In this document: piece by piece, positions 1 through 7,239 of the stretch
Layout of the letters: every line of letters starts with the position of its first letter
How positions within the stretch are numbered: the stretch's first letter is position 1
DNA from: Flavobacteriaceae bacterium
GTDB taxonomy: Bacteria; Bacteroidota; Bacteroidia; Flavobacteriales; Flavobacteriaceae
DNA: 8,578 nt
Direction: 5' to 3'
Assembly: GCA_002700405.1 (NCBI GenBank)
Contig: PACY01000019.1
Coordinates: 11,776-20,353 of the forward strand
The notes under the pieces: model-generated
What the model saw: the letters and a program-made list of their open reading frames with translations, nothing else
Databases searched by the model: none
Told to the model about the DNA's origin: nothing
Made by a program: the position numbers and the translations under genes

Positions 1-1277
1 CCAATAATTGTTCCAGTTAGCTGACCTTGAATTGAAGAAATAACTCTTTTTAAATCATCCATATCATTACATTTAATAATTAAAGAGAAAGGGCCAAAAA
101 CTTCATGATGTATGTTTTTATTTTTAATAAATTCATCTGAATCAACTGTTGCTAAAATATGTTCTGGATAATTCTCCTTATTTGTCGAATCTGATTGATA
201 GAATATTTCAACATTTTTGTTTGCTGTTATTTGATTAGCATTTGAATTATATGAATTAAGTATATTTGGATGTAACATACATGATGGCTCAATTTTATTT
301 ATTTCCGATTTTAAACATTCAATAAACCTGTCCATCTGACTTCCCTTAATAGAAATTATCATTCCGGGATTTGTACAAAACTGACCTGAACCAACAGTAA
401 TAGACTTAGCGAATTGTACTGCAAGTTCTTGATAATCAGTTTTAATTTTATCAGGCATAATTATTATTGGATTCGTACTTCCCATTTCAGCAAAAACAGG
501 TATAGGAATATCTCTTTTTGATGCTAAATCATAAATTGATCTTCCTCCCTTTAAACTCCCAGTAAATCCAATAGCCTTAACGTTTGTATGATTCACTAAT
601 TGAACTCCAACATTTATATCTCTACTATTTAAATTAGAGAAAACACCATTAGGCATATTATTTTTTTTGACAGCACTAATTATTGCGCCAGAGACAATTT
701 CACCAGTACCAGCATGCATTGGATGAGATTTAACAATAACTGGGCATCCAGCAGCTAAGGCTGAAGCTGTATCGCCTCCAGCAGTTGAATATGCTAACGG
801 AAAATTGCTTGCTCCAAAAACAACAATTGGACCAAGAGGTATCAACATTTTTCTTAAATCAGGCTTTGGAATTGGTTCTCTATCAGGGATAGCTGTATCA
901 ATTGATGCCTCAACCCAGCTACCATCTAAAGCTAAATCAGCAAAAGATCTTAATTGACCTATTGTTCTTTTTAATTCACCTCTTGATCTACCAGCTGGCA
1001 ACCCTGTTTCAGAGCAATAAACCTCAAGCAAATTATCACTTACAGCTAATATTTCATCTGCAATAGAGTTTAAAAAATTTGATCTTTCTTTTGGGGTTGT
1101 TTTTTTATACCTTTCAAATGCAATTTTTGCAAGATTAACACTCTCTAATATTTCATCATCACTAGCTTCATAAAAAATTTGATTATTATTTTTATTTAAT
1201 TCGGGATTAAATGTTTGAAAGGTTACATTCCCTAATGCAGATAATTTATTTCCAATAAAATTTTTTCCTGTAAGCAT
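1..1277 (-). CDS. 2-oxoglutarate-semialdehyde dehydrogenase (2,5-dioxopentanoate dehydrogenase), 3' end cut by window edge
   Basis: This NAD(P)-dependent aldehyde dehydrogenase is predicted to oxidise 2-oxoglutarate semialdehyde to 2-oxoglutarate in the cytoplasm. About 425 residues are visible from an ATG at 1277. The family is usually about 520 residues, so roughly 100 C-terminal residues lie beyond the left edge. Visible motifs are FGASNFP (about 154-160, with the transition-state Asn157), the cofactor-binding GFTGS (237-241), the general-base Glu264 in FAEMGS, the catalytic Cys301 in GSGQFCTNPG, and HEVFGPF (391-397). The stretch AGGDTASALAAGCPVIVKSH and the PIPVFAEMGS segment are typical of the semialdehyde dehydrogenase subgroup rather than generic aldehyde dehydrogenases. 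It starts 7 bases after the stop of the deaminase-like gene, so the two are surely co-transcribed and act in consecutive steps. The frame is open throughout with no stop. The family is certain; the exact substrate is inferred from subgroup motifs and the neighbour. Confidence 0.9.
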   Translation of the reverse strand, partial: MLTGKNFIGNKLSALGNVTFQTFNPELNKNNNQIFYEASDDEILESVNLAKIAFERYKKTTPKERSNFLNSIADEILAVSDNLLEVYCSETGLPAGRSRGELKRTIGQLRSFADLALDGSWVEASIDTAIPDREPIPKPDLRKMLIPLGPIVVFGASNFPLAYSTAGGDTASALAAGCPVIVKSHPMHAGTGEIVSGAIISAVKKNNMPNGVFSNLNSRDINVGVQLVNHTNVKAIGFTGSLKGGRSIYDLASKRDIPIPVFAEMGSTNPIIIMPDKIKTDYQELAVQFAKSITVGSGQFCTNPGMIISIKGSQMDRFIECLKSEINKIEPSCMLHPNILNSYNSNANQITANKNVEIFYQSDSTNKENYPEHILATVDSDEFIKNKNIHHEVFGPFSLIIKCNDMDDLKRVISSIQGQLTGTII

Positions 1278-1284
1278 ATAGTTT

Positions 1285-2190
1285 TTAATAATTATATTTT
1301 GACAAATCTGGCCTTGTTTCTAATCCCCTTTCAATTATAGAAATAACTGATTTTCTTTCATTTCCACTCAAAGGTAATCTAGGTGCTCTAACATGTTCTG
1401 ATCCCAATCCTGTATAAGCCTCAGCTAACTTAATATTTTGTACCAATTTTGAATTAATATCCAATTCCAATAAAGGAAGGAACCATCTATATATACTAAT
1501 TGCTTGATCTATTTTTCCTAATTTTTGTAATTTATAAATAGCAACTGTCTCTTTAGGAAATGCGCAGACAAGACCTGCAATCCACCCAACTGCACCCATT
1601 ATTAAACTCTCCAAGGCTAATGTATCAACTCCTGTCATTATTTTTAATCTATCCCCAAACTTGTTTTTTATCCTGGTAACATTTGTTATGTCCCTAGTAG
1701 ATTCTTTAACCGCTTGAATATTATCCAATTCTAATAGCTGATCAAACATATTAAGAGTTACTTCAATTTTATAATCAACTGGATTATTATATATCATTAT
1801 TGGAAGAGATGTACTTGTTGCTATATCCTTAAAATATTTTACAGTTTCTACATCGCAAGACTTATAACGCATCGGCGGTAATACCATTAATCCAGATGCT
1901 CCATTTTCTTCAGCAGACCTAGCTGTCACAATAGCATCCTTAGTGGACTGTTCTGCAATATTAACAACCACAGGTATTCTTTCTGCACTTAATTCTATTG
2001 TCTTTTTTGTTAAAATGTTCTTTTCTTCAGCTGTTAAAGTACTAGCCTCACCTAATGTGCCTCCAAGAACAATTGCACTTACTCCGGCATCTAATTGAGC
2101 TAAAATGTTTTTACTAAATAAATCTAAATCTAACTTATCATCATCAGTAAATTTAGTAGTGACAGCCGGCATAACACCTTCCCATTTCAT
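1285..2190 (-). CDS. Dihydrodipicolinate synthase family protein, probable 1-pyrroline-4-hydroxy-2-carboxylate deaminase
   Basis: This is a 301-residue class I aldolase-like TIM barrel, the usual full length for the DapA/NanA family. It carries the Schiff-base Lys162 (QAVKEST), the partner Tyr134 (IMIYNNPV), and a GGTLGEAST loop (43-51) in place of the GTTGE of true DapA. It lies immediately upstream of a 2-oxoglutarate-semialdehyde dehydrogenase. That pairing is known for three routes: 4-hydroxyproline (deaminase), L-arabinonate (keto-deoxypentonate dehydratase) and glucarate (keto-deoxyglucarate dehydratase). The sequence, including the start MKWEGVMPAVTTKF and the end HVRAPRLPLSG, resembles the flavobacterial hydroxyproline-cluster type as I remember it, so the preferred role is opening and deaminating 1-pyrroline-4-hydroxy-2-carboxylate to 2-oxoglutarate semialdehyde. 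No sugar-acid dehydratase or epimerase gene is in view to settle this. It is unlikely to be lysine-pathway DapA, given the partner gene and the altered loop. Confidence 0.85.
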   Translation of the reverse strand: MKWEGVMPAVTTKFTDDDKLDLDLFSKNILAQLDAGVSAIVLGGTLGEASTLTAEEKNILTKKTIELSAERIPVVVNIAEQSTKDAIVTARSAEENGASGLMVLPPMRYKSCDVETVKYFKDIATSTSLPIMIYNNPVDYKIEVTLNMFDQLLELDNIQAVKESTRDITNVTRIKNKFGDRLKIMTGVDTLALESLIMGAVGWIAGLVCAFPKETVAIYKLQKLGKIDQAISIYRWFLPLLELDINSKLVQNIKLAEAYTGLGSEHVRAPRLPLSGNERKSVISIIERGLETRPDLSKYNY

Positions 2191-2242
2191 AATTTTATAA
2201 TTTATTTATTGAAGATAAGATTTTTTTAAGAAATCAAATAAT

Positions 2243-3367
2243 CTAGTTTAACATAAACAAGTCTGAAGCAATACCATCAGAAAGGAACCTGCCCTTCTCT
2301 GTAATCTTTAGATAATTATTATCTAAAATAATTAAATTGTTTTCAATTTTAATTCTTGATTTATTTAGTAAATAATCCTTAAAATCTTTTCCAAGATTAT
2401 TTTCTATTTCAAGTAATGAAATCCCCCACATTGTCCTTAACCCTGTCATTACTATTTCATTATAAATATCAATATCAGTTAGGTTCTCAATTGTAATTGG
2501 AAGGGTGTTTTTTTCTAAATATTTTATATACTTAATATTATTATTTATGTTCCACATTCGTTGCTTTCCGTTAAAAGAATGAGCAGATGGACCTAGCCCT
2601 ATATAATTTTTCCTCTGCCAATATGCACTATTATTTATTGACATATAATCTTTTTGTGCAAAGCTAGAAAGCTCATAGTTTAAGTAATTGCTTTTCCCTA
2701 GCTCAGTTGCAATCATTTTGTTTTGTCTTTTCAAGACTTTATCATCAATATTGTCAATTTTACCTTGTTCAATTAATTTTCTTAAAATGGTCTTTGGCTC
2801 AACTGTAAGAGCATATGCTGAAATATGTGGCAAATTATATTCTTTAGCTATTTCTATATTTTTCATCCATTTTTTATCTGATAATCCAGGGATGCCATAT
2901 ATAAGATCAATAGATATATTATGGAAATATTTTTTAGATAATTCTATTGATTTTTTTGCTTGATATGAACTATGGAGTCTATTCATCAACTTCAGATCCT
3001 TATCATAAAAAGATTGTACTCCAATACTAATTCTATTAAAATTTTTCGATAAATTTTTAATAATAGATTTGTCTAGATCATCAGGATTAGCCTCAATAGT
3101 AATCTCTGGGTTTTCAATTGTTTTAAAATTTGATAAAACAGAGTTTACAATTCTGTTTATTTCTTTTATTTCTAATACTGTAGGAGTGCCTCCTCCAAAA
3201 TATATTGTATTTATGCTATCAGATCCTAATTCATACTTTCTTAATTCTATTTCTTTTAATATAGATTCAATAAATGCATTCTTATTTTTCAAAGATGTAG
3301 AAAAATGAAAATTACAATAATAGCAAGATTGCTTACAAAAAGGGATATGAATGTAAATTCCAGCGAT
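2243..3367 (-). CDS. hemW: Radical SAM heme chaperone HemW, apparently with a non-canonical ATC (or ATT) start
   Basis: HemW is a cytoplasmic radical-SAM protein that delivers heme to target proteins; it is related to, but distinct from, the coproporphyrinogen oxidase HemN. Reading from ATC at 3367 gives 374 residues, the usual HemW length, beginning (I/M)AGIYIHIPFCKQSCYYC. Cys11, Cys15 and Cys18 form the CxxxCxxC 4Fe-4S site. GGGTPT (58-63), EANPDD (from 93), GVQSF (116-120) and GLGPSAHSF (257-265) follow, then a HemN-type C-terminal domain. The first ATG/GTG/TTG in this frame is TTG at 3292, which would delete the whole cluster motif, so that start is rejected. An in-frame TAA at 3382-3380 bars any start further upstream. 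Candidate starts are ATC at 3367, two bases after the ruvC stop, or ATT at 3370, overlapping that stop by one base. The heme-motif HNxxYW reads NNSAYW (245-250). Expression is probably coupled to ruvC. The family is certain; the start is inferred. Confidence 0.88.
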   Translation of the reverse strand: MAGIYIHIPFCKQSCYYCNFHFSTSLKNKNAFIESILKEIELRKYELGSDSINTIYFGGGTPTVLEIKEINRIVNSVLSNFKTIENPEITIEANPDDLDKSIIKNLSKNFNRISIGVQSFYDKDLKLMNRLHSSYQAKKSIELSKKYFHNISIDLIYGIPGLSDKKWMKNIEIAKEYNLPHISAYALTVEPKTILRKLIEQGKIDNIDDKVLKRQNKMIATELGKSNYLNYELSSFAQKDYMSINNSAYWQRKNYIGLGPSAHSFNGKQRMWNINNNIKYIKYLEKNTLPITIENLTDIDIYNEIVMTGLRTMWGISLLEIENNLGKDFKDYLLNKSRIKIENNLIILDNNYLKITEKGRFLSDGIASDLFMLN

Positions 3368-3369
3368 AA

Positions 3370-3921
3370 TTAAACTAATTTATCTTTGTTTTGACTAACA
3401 TAGCTACTCCAACTTGAATATTTTTTTTCATTATTGGATTTACCTCCATTATAAAAGTGACAAACTGCAGCTGCTAGACCATCTGTTGCATCTAAATTCT
3501 TAGGAAGTTTCTCTATTTTTAATAAATTCTGTAACATTTTTGCTACCTGTTCTTTACTGGAATTTCCGTTCCCAGTGATAGACATTTTAATTTTTTTTGG
3601 AGAATACTCTGTTATAGGTATTTCTCTAGTTAAACCAGCAATCATTGCAACTCCTTGAGCTCTACCAAGTTTTAACATACTCTGAACATTCTTTCCAAAA
3701 AATGGGGCCTCAATAGCAATTTCATCAGGATTATAAGTGTCAATTAATTCAATTGTTCTTTCAAAAATTAATTTTAGTTTTAAATAATGATCCTTATACT
3801 TAGTTAAGTTTAACTCATTCATTTGTATAAGCTCCATCTTCTTATTAATAATTTTAATAAGTCCGAAACCCATTATGGTAGTTCCTGGATCAATACCTAA
3901 AATTATTTTTTCATCTGACAT
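3370..3921 (-). CDS. ruvC: Crossover junction endodeoxyribonuclease RuvC
   Basis: RuvC is the Holliday-junction resolvase. It works as a dimer with the RuvAB branch-migration complex and nicks two opposed strands during recombinational repair. The protein is 183 residues, normal for the family. The four acidic metal-binding residues of the RNase H-like fold are present: Asp11 in GIDPGT, Glu71 in IAIEAPFFGKN, and Asp144 and Asp147 in LDATDGLA. The segment SMLKLGRAQGVAM (81-93) and the SPKKIKMSITGNGNSSKEQV region (107-126) are also typical. The C-terminal 25 or so residues are Ser/Lys-rich and variable. It starts 10 bases after the stop of the lipoprotein gene, and hemW begins at its stop codon, so it is the middle gene of an apparent three-gene operon. 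ruvA and ruvB are not in view. Confidence 0.97.
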   Translation of the reverse strand: MSDEKIILGIDPGTTIMGFGLIKIINKKMELIQMNELNLTKYKDHYLKLKLIFERTIELIDTYNPDEIAIEAPFFGKNVQSMLKLGRAQGVAMIAGLTREIPITEYSPKKIKMSITGNGNSSKEQVAKMLQNLLKIEKLPKNLDATDGLAAAVCHFYNGGKSNNEKKYSSWSSYVSQNKDKLV

Positions 3922-3931
3922 CTAGATTTTT

Positions 3932-4411
3932 TTATTCTGTTGAAACAAATATCGGCAAAGAAAATTTTACTTTAACTTGTTGACCTCTTTTAATTGCTGG
4001 AAAAATCTTTGGTAATTTATCTATACTACTCTCAAAAGAAGAGTTAATAGTTTCCTTTAAATCAATAATATTTTTATCAACTATTAATTCCTCTAAAGTA
4101 ATTTGTCCATTCTTTGAAATAACAAATCTCAACATTACAGTATCTTGAATTGTTCTATTAACAGTTTCTGTATTAATAATTAAATCCTCAGAAATTTGAT
4201 TACTTAACGTTGTAATAAAGCATTCTTTCTTTAACGATAGATTTTGCAAGGAATCACAATGAGAAAATGATGGATATTCATCTACATCTGACCAATTAAA
4301 TGTTCTCCATTCTTCATCCAGTATTTCATCTACACTTATCTTTTTATTTATATTCAATTCACATGAAAAGAAAAAAACTAAAAAAAATAAAGAAATAATA
4401 TATCTCATCAT
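3932..4411 (-). CDS. Small lipoprotein with TonB-C-terminal-like domain
   Basis: The 159-residue product begins with a short hydrophobic signal peptide ending in a lipobox (FFFSC, lipidated Cys17). There is no Lys-Asp-Asp tract after the Cys, so a periplasm-facing position is likely. A mid-region with two cysteines (FSHCD, Cys52, and KKECF, Cys64) resembles the YPxFxxC...C segment found ahead of TonB_C domains in flavobacterial proteins. Residues about 90-156 (MLRFVISKNGQITLEELIVD ... GQQVKVKFSLPI) match the beta-strand pattern of the TonB C-terminal domain. It lacks the inner-membrane anchor and proline-rich spanner of a real TonB, so energy transduction is doubtful and the function is unknown. 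It is the first gene of the operon with ruvC and hemW. The start could be either of two adjacent ATGs (4411 or 4408); the difference is one residue. The TonB_C likeness is my pattern reading, not a search result. Confidence 0.75.
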   Translation of the reverse strand: MMRYIISLFFLVFFFSCELNINKKISVDEILDEEWRTFNWSDVDEYPSFSHCDSLQNLSLKKECFITTLSNQISEDLIINTETVNRTIQDTVMLRFVISKNGQITLEELIVDKNIIDLKETINSSFESSIDKLPKIFPAIKRGQQVKVKFSLPIFVSTE

Positions 4412-4468
4412 CTGTAATATATAATAATTTAATTTAATAAATTTAATAGATTTTAACGAATAATATCA
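4412..4468. promoter_or_regulatory. Divergent intergenic promoter region
   Basis: This 57-bp, almost pure A/T stretch separates the starts of the leftward lipoprotein-ruvC-hemW operon and the rightward DUF456 gene, so promoters for both probably lie here. Near matches to the Bacteroidota -7 element TAnnTTTG are TAGATTTT at 4447-4454 on the plus strand and the self-complementary TAAATTTA at 4438-4445, which reads the same on both strands. Neither has the final G, and no convincing -33 box is visible. In DNA this AT-rich such matches can occur by chance. The location is supported by gene arrangement; the exact elements are guesses. Confidence 0.4.
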
Positions 4469-4954
4469 ATGGATCTTTTTCTAATTATAATATCTTCACT
4501 GTTAATTATCCTAGGTATGGCAGGAAGTTTTATGCCTATAATACCAGGCCCACTTACATCCTGGTTTGGTTTATTTATATTTAATTTAATTCCAACAGCT
4601 GAAATAGAAAGCACCATACTAGTTATTACATTCATAATTGCCATAATAATATTTATTCTTGACAATCTAATTCCAATATATGGTTCAAAATATTTTGGAG
4701 CTACTAAGTATGGTATAATAGGTGCGTCTACAGGTCTTGTTGTTGGAATATTAAGTCCAATACCTTTTGGAATTTTAATAGGTCCCATTTTAGGTGCATT
4801 AATTGGTGAATTAATATTCAATAATGATTTAAAAAAATCAATTAAATCTTCAATTGGAGTATTAATTGGATTTTTAGCCTCTAGTCTAATAAAGTTTGTT
4901 ACTTGTATTGCATATCTTATGATATATTTAATACAATTTTGGGAATATATTTAG
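4469..4954 (+). CDS. DUF456 family integral membrane protein
   Basis: The product is 161 residues and very hydrophobic, the normal size for DUF456. Hydrophobic segments lie at about 2-24, 29-42, 47-69, 81-96, 99-116 and 128-158, all probable inner-membrane helices. Family hallmarks are the Gly-Ser then PIIPGP near residues 19-28, an acidic DNLIP after the third segment (65-69), GSKYFGATKYG (72-82), and the glycine-rich end SPIPFGILIGPILGALIGE (96-114). The biochemical function of DUF456 proteins is not known; the glycine-zipper-like repeats suggest tight helix packing. It is the only plus-strand gene in the window, diverges from the lipoprotein gene and converges on the GH3 gene, with only 7 bp between the two stop codons. 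The family call is by motif memory. An open frame on the opposite strand (4453-4821) is its antisense shadow. Confidence 0.82.
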   Translation: MDLFLIIISSLLIILGMAGSFMPIIPGPLTSWFGLFIFNLIPTAEIESTILVITFIIAIIIFILDNLIPIYGSKYFGATKYGIIGASTGLVVGILSPIPFGILIGPILGALIGELIFNNDLKKSIKSSIGVLIGFLASSLIKFVTCIAYLMIYLIQFWEYI

Positions 4955-4961
4955 TAGTTAT

Positions 4962-7217
4962 TTAATCTATTAATTTAAATTTCTTAAATATTTTAACATT
5001 AGAATCCCCACCTATATAAACATTGAAATCACCAGGTTCAGATTCCCATTTTTTATTAACTGTATAGTACTCTAATAAAGAATTATCAATAGTAAAATTG
5101 ACTGTCTTAGATTCTCCTGCTTCTAATTCAACCATTTCAAACCCTTTAAGCTCTTTTAATGGCCTTGTTAAACTTCCATAAAGATCCCGTAAATATAATT
5201 GGACTACTTCCTTTCCTTTATATTTCCCAGAATTAGTTAGAGTAACTGAAGCAATAATACTCTCATTAATATTCATACTATCTGAACTTATTTTTAAGTC
5301 TGAATAATCAAAGCTAGTATAACTCAAACCATAACCAAATGGATATACAGGACTATTTTCTACATCTGAATAAGCAGAAGTTGTAACAGCTTTTTGAGAT
5401 TTGCTAGGCCTTCCAGTATTTTTGTAATTATAGTATATAGGTACTTGACCTACATTTCTAGGGAAAGACATTGTTAACTTTCCACTTGGATTATAATCAC
5501 CATATAATACTTGTGCAATAGCATTTCCTGCTTGACTTCCAAGCTGCCAGGCTTCAACTATAGCAGGAATATTTTCATCTGCCCAACTAATATTTAATGG
5601 TCTTCCATTAACTAGCACTAAGACTACATTTTTATTAATCTTGTAAATTTCCTCTAAAAGTTCTTGTTGTAATCCTGGTAATAATAAATTTGTTCTACTT
5701 CTTCCTTCTCCAGTTTGATATCCTTCTTCTCCTAAAACCATTATAACAACATCAGAAGATCTTGCTGCTGACCTGGCTTGATTAAAGCCAATTCTATCAT
5801 TATAATTTATATCAACTCGAGTGAAAAAATTTGTATCACCATAATATACGTCTACCCCTTTTTTATAAATTAATTTGTTACCCTCGTAGGATTTTAAACC
5901 CTCTAAAACTGAAATAGCAGAGTTTGTAACACCTCTTCCTCTCCAGTTTCCAATAGAACTATTCTTATCATTAGCCAATTGGCCTATTACAGCAATAGTT
6001 TGATTTTTCTTTTTAAGTGGAAGTAACTGATTTTCATTTTTTAATAGAACTATTGATTTTCTAGCAATATCTAGTACTGCTTCTTGATTTTCTTTAGATC
6101 CAATGATTTCTTTTTCTCTTTCTTGATTACAATATTTATAAGGATCTTCAAATAGACCTAGATCATATTTAACTCCTAGAATTCTAGTTACAGCATCATC
6201 AACAATAGAAATATCAACTTTTCCACTTGTTACTAACTTATTTAATTTTCTAACATAAAGGCTAGATTCCATATCCATGTCAGATCCTGCATTTGCAGCA
6301 ATTTCAGCTGCGTGAGCTCCATCTCTTGCATATCCATGTGGTATCATTTCTCCTATTGATCCCCAATCTGAAACTACAAAGCCTTTAAAACCCCATTCTC
6401 CTTTTAATATATCTCTTTGTAAGAATGCACTACCAGTTGCAGGGATTTCATCTATAGTATTAAATGCATTCATAAATGTACTTACTCCAGCATCAACAGC
6501 AGCTTTAAATGGGGGCAGTATTGTATTAAATAATGTATATTCATTTGTGTCCGCTGTATTATAATCTCTTCCAGCTTCTGCAAACCCATAAGAGGCAAAA
6601 TGCTTTGCACATGCTGCAATGGTATTTACAGCAGAAAGATCATCACCTTGAAAACCTTTAACTCTTGCTTTAGCTATTAACCTTCCAAGAAATGGGTCTT
6701 CTCCTGCTCCTTCCATAACTCTACCCCATCTCGCATCTCTGGATATGTCAACCATTGGGGCAAAAGTCCAATTTAATCCTGAAGCTGATGCTTCAATTGC
6801 AGCAACTCTTGCTGATTTTTCTATAGCTTTTAAATCCCAACTTGCAGATTCAGCAAGTGGAATAGGACTTATTGTTTGATAGCCATGAATAACATCAAAT
6901 GCAAAAATTAAAGGGATACCTAGCCTAGTCTCTTCAACAGCAATCTTTTGAAGTGCTCTAACCTTGTCAACTCCAGTTACATTTAACATAGAACCAACTA
7001 GACCATTTTTTAAATGTCTATATCTATTCTTTTGCCATTCACCATCAGGAAGAGGGCCTGTTGCATCCCAAAAGCCATTATACTGATTCATCTGACCAAT
7101 CTTTTCATCTAATGTCATTTCAGATAATAGATTGTCAATAAAAATTTCTTTTTCTGATTTATTAGTACATGAAAAAACAATGCTAATAAATACTAGTAAG
7201 CTAAAAATTCTTCTCAT
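4962..7217 (-). CDS. Glycoside hydrolase family 3 beta-glucosidase lipoprotein (BglX-like)
   Basis: This exo-acting enzyme is predicted to release glucose from the ends of beta-glucan oligosaccharides, here probably laminarin fragments. Starting at ATG 7217 the protein is 751 residues with a signal peptide and lipobox ending at Cys17 (ISIVFSC). An alternative in-frame ATG at 7265 would overlap the GH16 gene by 26 bases and bury the signal peptide, so it is rejected. The (alpha/beta)8 domain (about 25-370) has FAFDVIHG (Asp108), KHF (205-207) and the nucleophile Asp284 in VVSDWGS. The alpha/beta sandwich domain carries TGEGRSR with the likely acid/base Glu504. A fibronectin-III-like domain occupies about 655-735. 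No Lys-Asp-Asp tract follows the lipid Cys, suggesting a periplasm-facing position. It lies 22 bases after the GH16 gene, in the same operon. The GH3 call is certain; linkage specificity is inferred from the neighbour. Confidence 0.94.
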   Translation of the reverse strand: MRRIFSLLVFISIVFSCTNKSEKEIFIDNLLSEMTLDEKIGQMNQYNGFWDATGPLPDGEWQKNRYRHLKNGLVGSMLNVTGVDKVRALQKIAVEETRLGIPLIFAFDVIHGYQTISPIPLAESASWDLKAIEKSARVAAIEASASGLNWTFAPMVDISRDARWGRVMEGAGEDPFLGRLIAKARVKGFQGDDLSAVNTIAACAKHFASYGFAEAGRDYNTADTNEYTLFNTILPPFKAAVDAGVSTFMNAFNTIDEIPATGSAFLQRDILKGEWGFKGFVVSDWGSIGEMIPHGYARDGAHAAEIAANAGSDMDMESSLYVRKLNKLVTSGKVDISIVDDAVTRILGVKYDLGLFEDPYKYCNQEREKEIIGSKENQEAVLDIARKSIVLLKNENQLLPLKKKNQTIAVIGQLANDKNSSIGNWRGRGVTNSAISVLEGLKSYEGNKLIYKKGVDVYYGDTNFFTRVDINYNDRIGFNQARSAARSSDVVIMVLGEEGYQTGEGRSRTNLLLPGLQQELLEEIYKINKNVVLVLVNGRPLNISWADENIPAIVEAWQLGSQAGNAIAQVLYGDYNPSGKLTMSFPRNVGQVPIYYNYKNTGRPSKSQKAVTTSAYSDVENSPVYPFGYGLSYTSFDYSDLKISSDSMNINESIIASVTLTNSGKYKGKEVVQLYLRDLYGSLTRPLKELKGFEMVELEAGESKTVNFTIDNSLLEYYTVNKKWESEPGDFNVYIGGDSNVKIFKKFKLID

Positions 7218-7239
7218 AATTATAAAAATATACTTAGGG

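Noticed and set aside
1285..2190. Lysine-pathway dihydrodipicolinate synthase DapA
   Set aside because: The GTTGE signature is replaced by GGTLGE and the gene is paired with a semialdehyde dehydrogenase, which points to a catabolic subfamily.
2191..2242. Possible terminator hairpin and promoter between hemW and the deaminase gene
   Set aside because: Only a weak 5-bp AT stem (GATTT/AAATC) with no following U-tract, and no good TAnnTTTG element. The 52-bp gap could contain a promoter, but nothing in it can be assigned.
2688..2963. A 91-codon plus-strand open frame inside hemW
   Set aside because: It is antisense to the conserved HemW coding sequence and has no recognisable domain; a shadow frame.
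3069..3308. A 79-codon plus-strand open frame inside the 5' part of hemW
   Set aside because: It is antisense to the conserved EANPDD and GGGTPT regions of HemW and shows no coding signature of its own.
2243..3367. HemN-type coproporphyrinogen dehydrogenase as an alternative to HemW
   Set aside because: The length (about 374 residues), the IHIPFCxxxCxYC start and the xNxxYW...GPSAHSF block fit HemW; HemN is about 450 residues with a longer N-terminal region.
4453..4821. A 122-codon open frame on the minus strand opposite the DUF456 gene
   Set aside because: It is rich in Ile/Pro/Asn in the pattern of a reverse-complemented hydrophobic gene, has no family resemblance, and lies entirely antisense to a well-supported CDS.
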